Of a stretch of 64,000 nt of DNA, positions 62,596 through 64,000 are shown in pieces. The position numbers and the translations under genes were made by a program. Within the stretch, counting starts at the first letter, position 1. The number at the start of each line of letters is the position of its first letter. Source of the stretch: Mesostigma viride (lineage: Eukaryota; Streptophyta; Mesostigmatophyceae; Mesostigmatales; Mesostigmataceae). The DNA lies in contig RPFO01000153.1 in assembly GCA_009746045.1 (NCBI GenBank), positions 316,842 to 380,841 of the forward strand, written 5' to 3'. The notes under the pieces were generated by a model. That model saw only the letters and a list, made by a program, of their open reading frames with translations, was not told the origin of the DNA and did no database searches.

Positions 62596-64000
62596 AATTA
62601 ATTAGGAACATAACTCCGTTGGGAGTATATGTAGCACATAGCCCTGAGAAGGGGCATATGAGCCTATAATACATTCTAAGCTACTTCCTGCAAGGGTGGG
62701 AATGTAAACAACACTTGCTCTAGGTGCACCAGGGCACCCGCACCCTCATGGTCTATCACGCTATGCCCGGGTAAGGGGGGAGCATGCCTGTGAGGGGGAA
62801 GATCATCATGGCTATACAAGGGCTATGGCATGGCTTCTCAGCAGAGAGTGACTCCCTGCATGGGCACAACATTACTAAATAAGGCTAGGCATCGTCTGGA
62901 GTGTGGCACATCATAGGCACACATGTACATGACTAAAAAGGCTAGGCCTCAGCTGGTATAGTGCCTGTAGGAGGCGGGCATGTACAAGGCCACGGTCTAA
63001 CTATTCTACACTACTGCTGTATTCCCCTAGGCTGGGGCTGGAGTTGCTGGGGCCGCGGTGGTCGAGGGGGTCGCTTGCCAGGGCTTGTGGCCGACGTAGA
63101 TGGCCGCCCCCTTCCAGTACACCGGCTGGCCCGCCTTGGTCTGCCGGAGCTGGAGGTAGGTCGACCATAGCTCCCGTCGCCGTTGTTGCTGTGCCAGGGT
63201 CAAGTCGTCGTCAAGGGTGAAGAGAGTCTTCTCGAGCCGCTTGCGGCGTCTGAGAAAAGAAATCTTGTCCGCCGGGGTCTTAAAGGTGAGAAGGAGCGGG
63301 GGCGGCCCGGCCTTACCCCGCGCGCGGGGAAGGCGGTGGGCGGCCAGCTCGATCTCACCAGTAAGGCCCATGCGATCAAGGATTTCTCTCTCAAAAGCAC
63401 GCGCAAGCTTCTCGGAATTCTCACCTTCCTCCATCTTGAGATTCTTGACAATGACGTTGAGGCTGCGCTTGGCGAGCTCGGCCTCCTCGCGGAGGTCAAG
63501 CGTCTGCCGCTGGAGCTGGGCTGCGACGGCGGAGGTGGTGGAGGTGGTATGTTGCTTAAGCATGTCCGCCCAGGTCGTGATGGGAGGAGCATCGCCGGCC
63601 AGGCCAGCCGGGGCTGGCTTGGCGGCAATGTCCTTCACTGCCTGGGCGGTGAGGCCGGCTGTGTTCTGCAAGACCTCGATAGCGATTGCATTATCCTTGA
63701 GGCGCTGGTCGATGTCGCGGAGCTGGGCGGTGATGGAGTCGGTGGAGACGGAGGGGGGGGGGTGGAGGCGAGGAGGGTGGCGGTGGCGGTGGGAATGGTG
63801 GGGAGCTCAGCAGCCAGCGTGCCGCCAAGTGCCGCCACATCTGCGGCAAGAGGGGTCACGTGCTGCTCGAAAGCTTCCTTGAGGAGGGTGCGGATGGAGG
63901 CTTCGGAGGGGAAGGGGGGCGGTTTGGGAGCCCAGAGCTCGGATTCGGAGCGTCCAAGAAGGGAGCAGAGGGCGAAGCGTTGAAGCTTGGGGCGAGGCAT
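62596..64000 (-). mobile_element. ORF1-only LINE derivative, minus strand, type 2 tail, reaching the window end
   Basis: On the minus strand a nearly complete ORF1 (64000-63027) is followed by about 390 bp of untranslated sequence (62640-63026), then the hairpin ACTCC-CAAC-GGAGT (complement of 62612-62625) and a TTAATTAAT tail. No ORF2 is present. The untranslated part matches the plus-strand fragment at 45233-45560 and the remnant at 9677-9782, so the family has at least three members here. Confidence 0.65.
63027..64000 (-). CDS. LINE-type ORF1 protein, near complete, one homopolymer frame break
   Basis: The frame starts at an ATG complementary to 63998-64000 (MPRPKLQRFALCSLLGRSES). A Ser/Thr/Pro-rich stretch is interrupted by a frame change at a 10-G run (about 63753-63762). 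The continuation is a coiled coil (STDSITAQLRDIDQRLKDNAIAIEVLQ, then TWADMLKQHTTSTTSAVAAQLQRQTLDLREEAELAKRS), an RRM-like domain starting LNVIVKNL and including PPLLLTFKTPADKISFLRRRKRL, and a C-terminal domain (FTLDDDLTLAQQQRRRELWSTYLQLRQ, VYWKGAAIYVGHKPW). About 324 residues. In L1 the equivalent protein is an RNA-binding trimeric chaperone. The ATG coincides with the window end, so an upstream start cannot be excluded. Confidence 0.75.

Overview
This is nuclear DNA from a eukaryote, most likely a green alga (Chlorophyta, possibly a prasinophyte). The grounds are a GT-AG intron, a leishmanolysin-type (M8) metalloprotease with a proline-rich stalk of the kind common in chlorophytes, and a repeat landscape of chromoviruses, L1/RTE-like LINEs, a CACTA-like element and a piggyBac-like element. 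The phylum is an inference; nothing in the sequence fixes the species.

About 90% of the window is mobile DNA, much of it nested. Region 0.6-9.8 kb: a LINE-type ORF1 fragment is split by a solo LTR (767-1615, TSD ATCGT), a tRNA-derived SINE (2032-2256, 18-bp TSD) and a 7.4-kb copia-like LTR element on the minus strand (2279-9676, TSD TATAT). Region 10-45 kb: one LINE ('LINE B', about 5 kb of its own sequence) is spread over 35 kb because it hosts four insertions. These are a CACTA-like element (12279-19816, TSD TG), a solo LTR of the copia-like family (21558-22252, TSD GGTGT), chromovirus 'element A' (23349-32606, TSD GATTA) and Ty3/gypsy 'element B' (32685-45191, TSD GGAG). Element B in turn hosts a 76-bp perfect palindrome (TSD ACATG) and a piggyBac-like element (41497-43185, TSD TTAA). 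Region 46.4-50.5 kb: the only convincing host gene, the M8 protease. Region 51.4-64 kb: a mosaic of truncated LINE copies, mostly minus strand, their hairpin-bearing 3' tails, and two ORF1-only LINE derivatives.

The most unusual object is element B. Its order is gag, aspartic protease, C5-cytosine DNA methyltransferase, reverse transcriptase, RNase H, DDE integrase, PHD finger. Its termini form a split direct repeat (A1-internal-B1-A2-B2) instead of simple LTRs. An 11-nt primer-binding site directly after A1 is a perfect complement of a stretch inside A1, which suggests Tf1-type self-priming. A writer (methyltransferase) and a reader (PHD) of chromatin marks in one retroelement suggest control of its own silencing or of its integration targeting.

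Element A is a chromovirus with an extra 5' ORF resembling the RNase H1 N-terminal hybrid-binding domain, and an extra ORF after pol. The LINE copies share a 3' stem-loop (CAAC loop) whose stems covary among three tail types.

Many coding regions carry single-base frame breaks, several at G or C homopolymers. Some of these may be assembly errors rather than real mutations.
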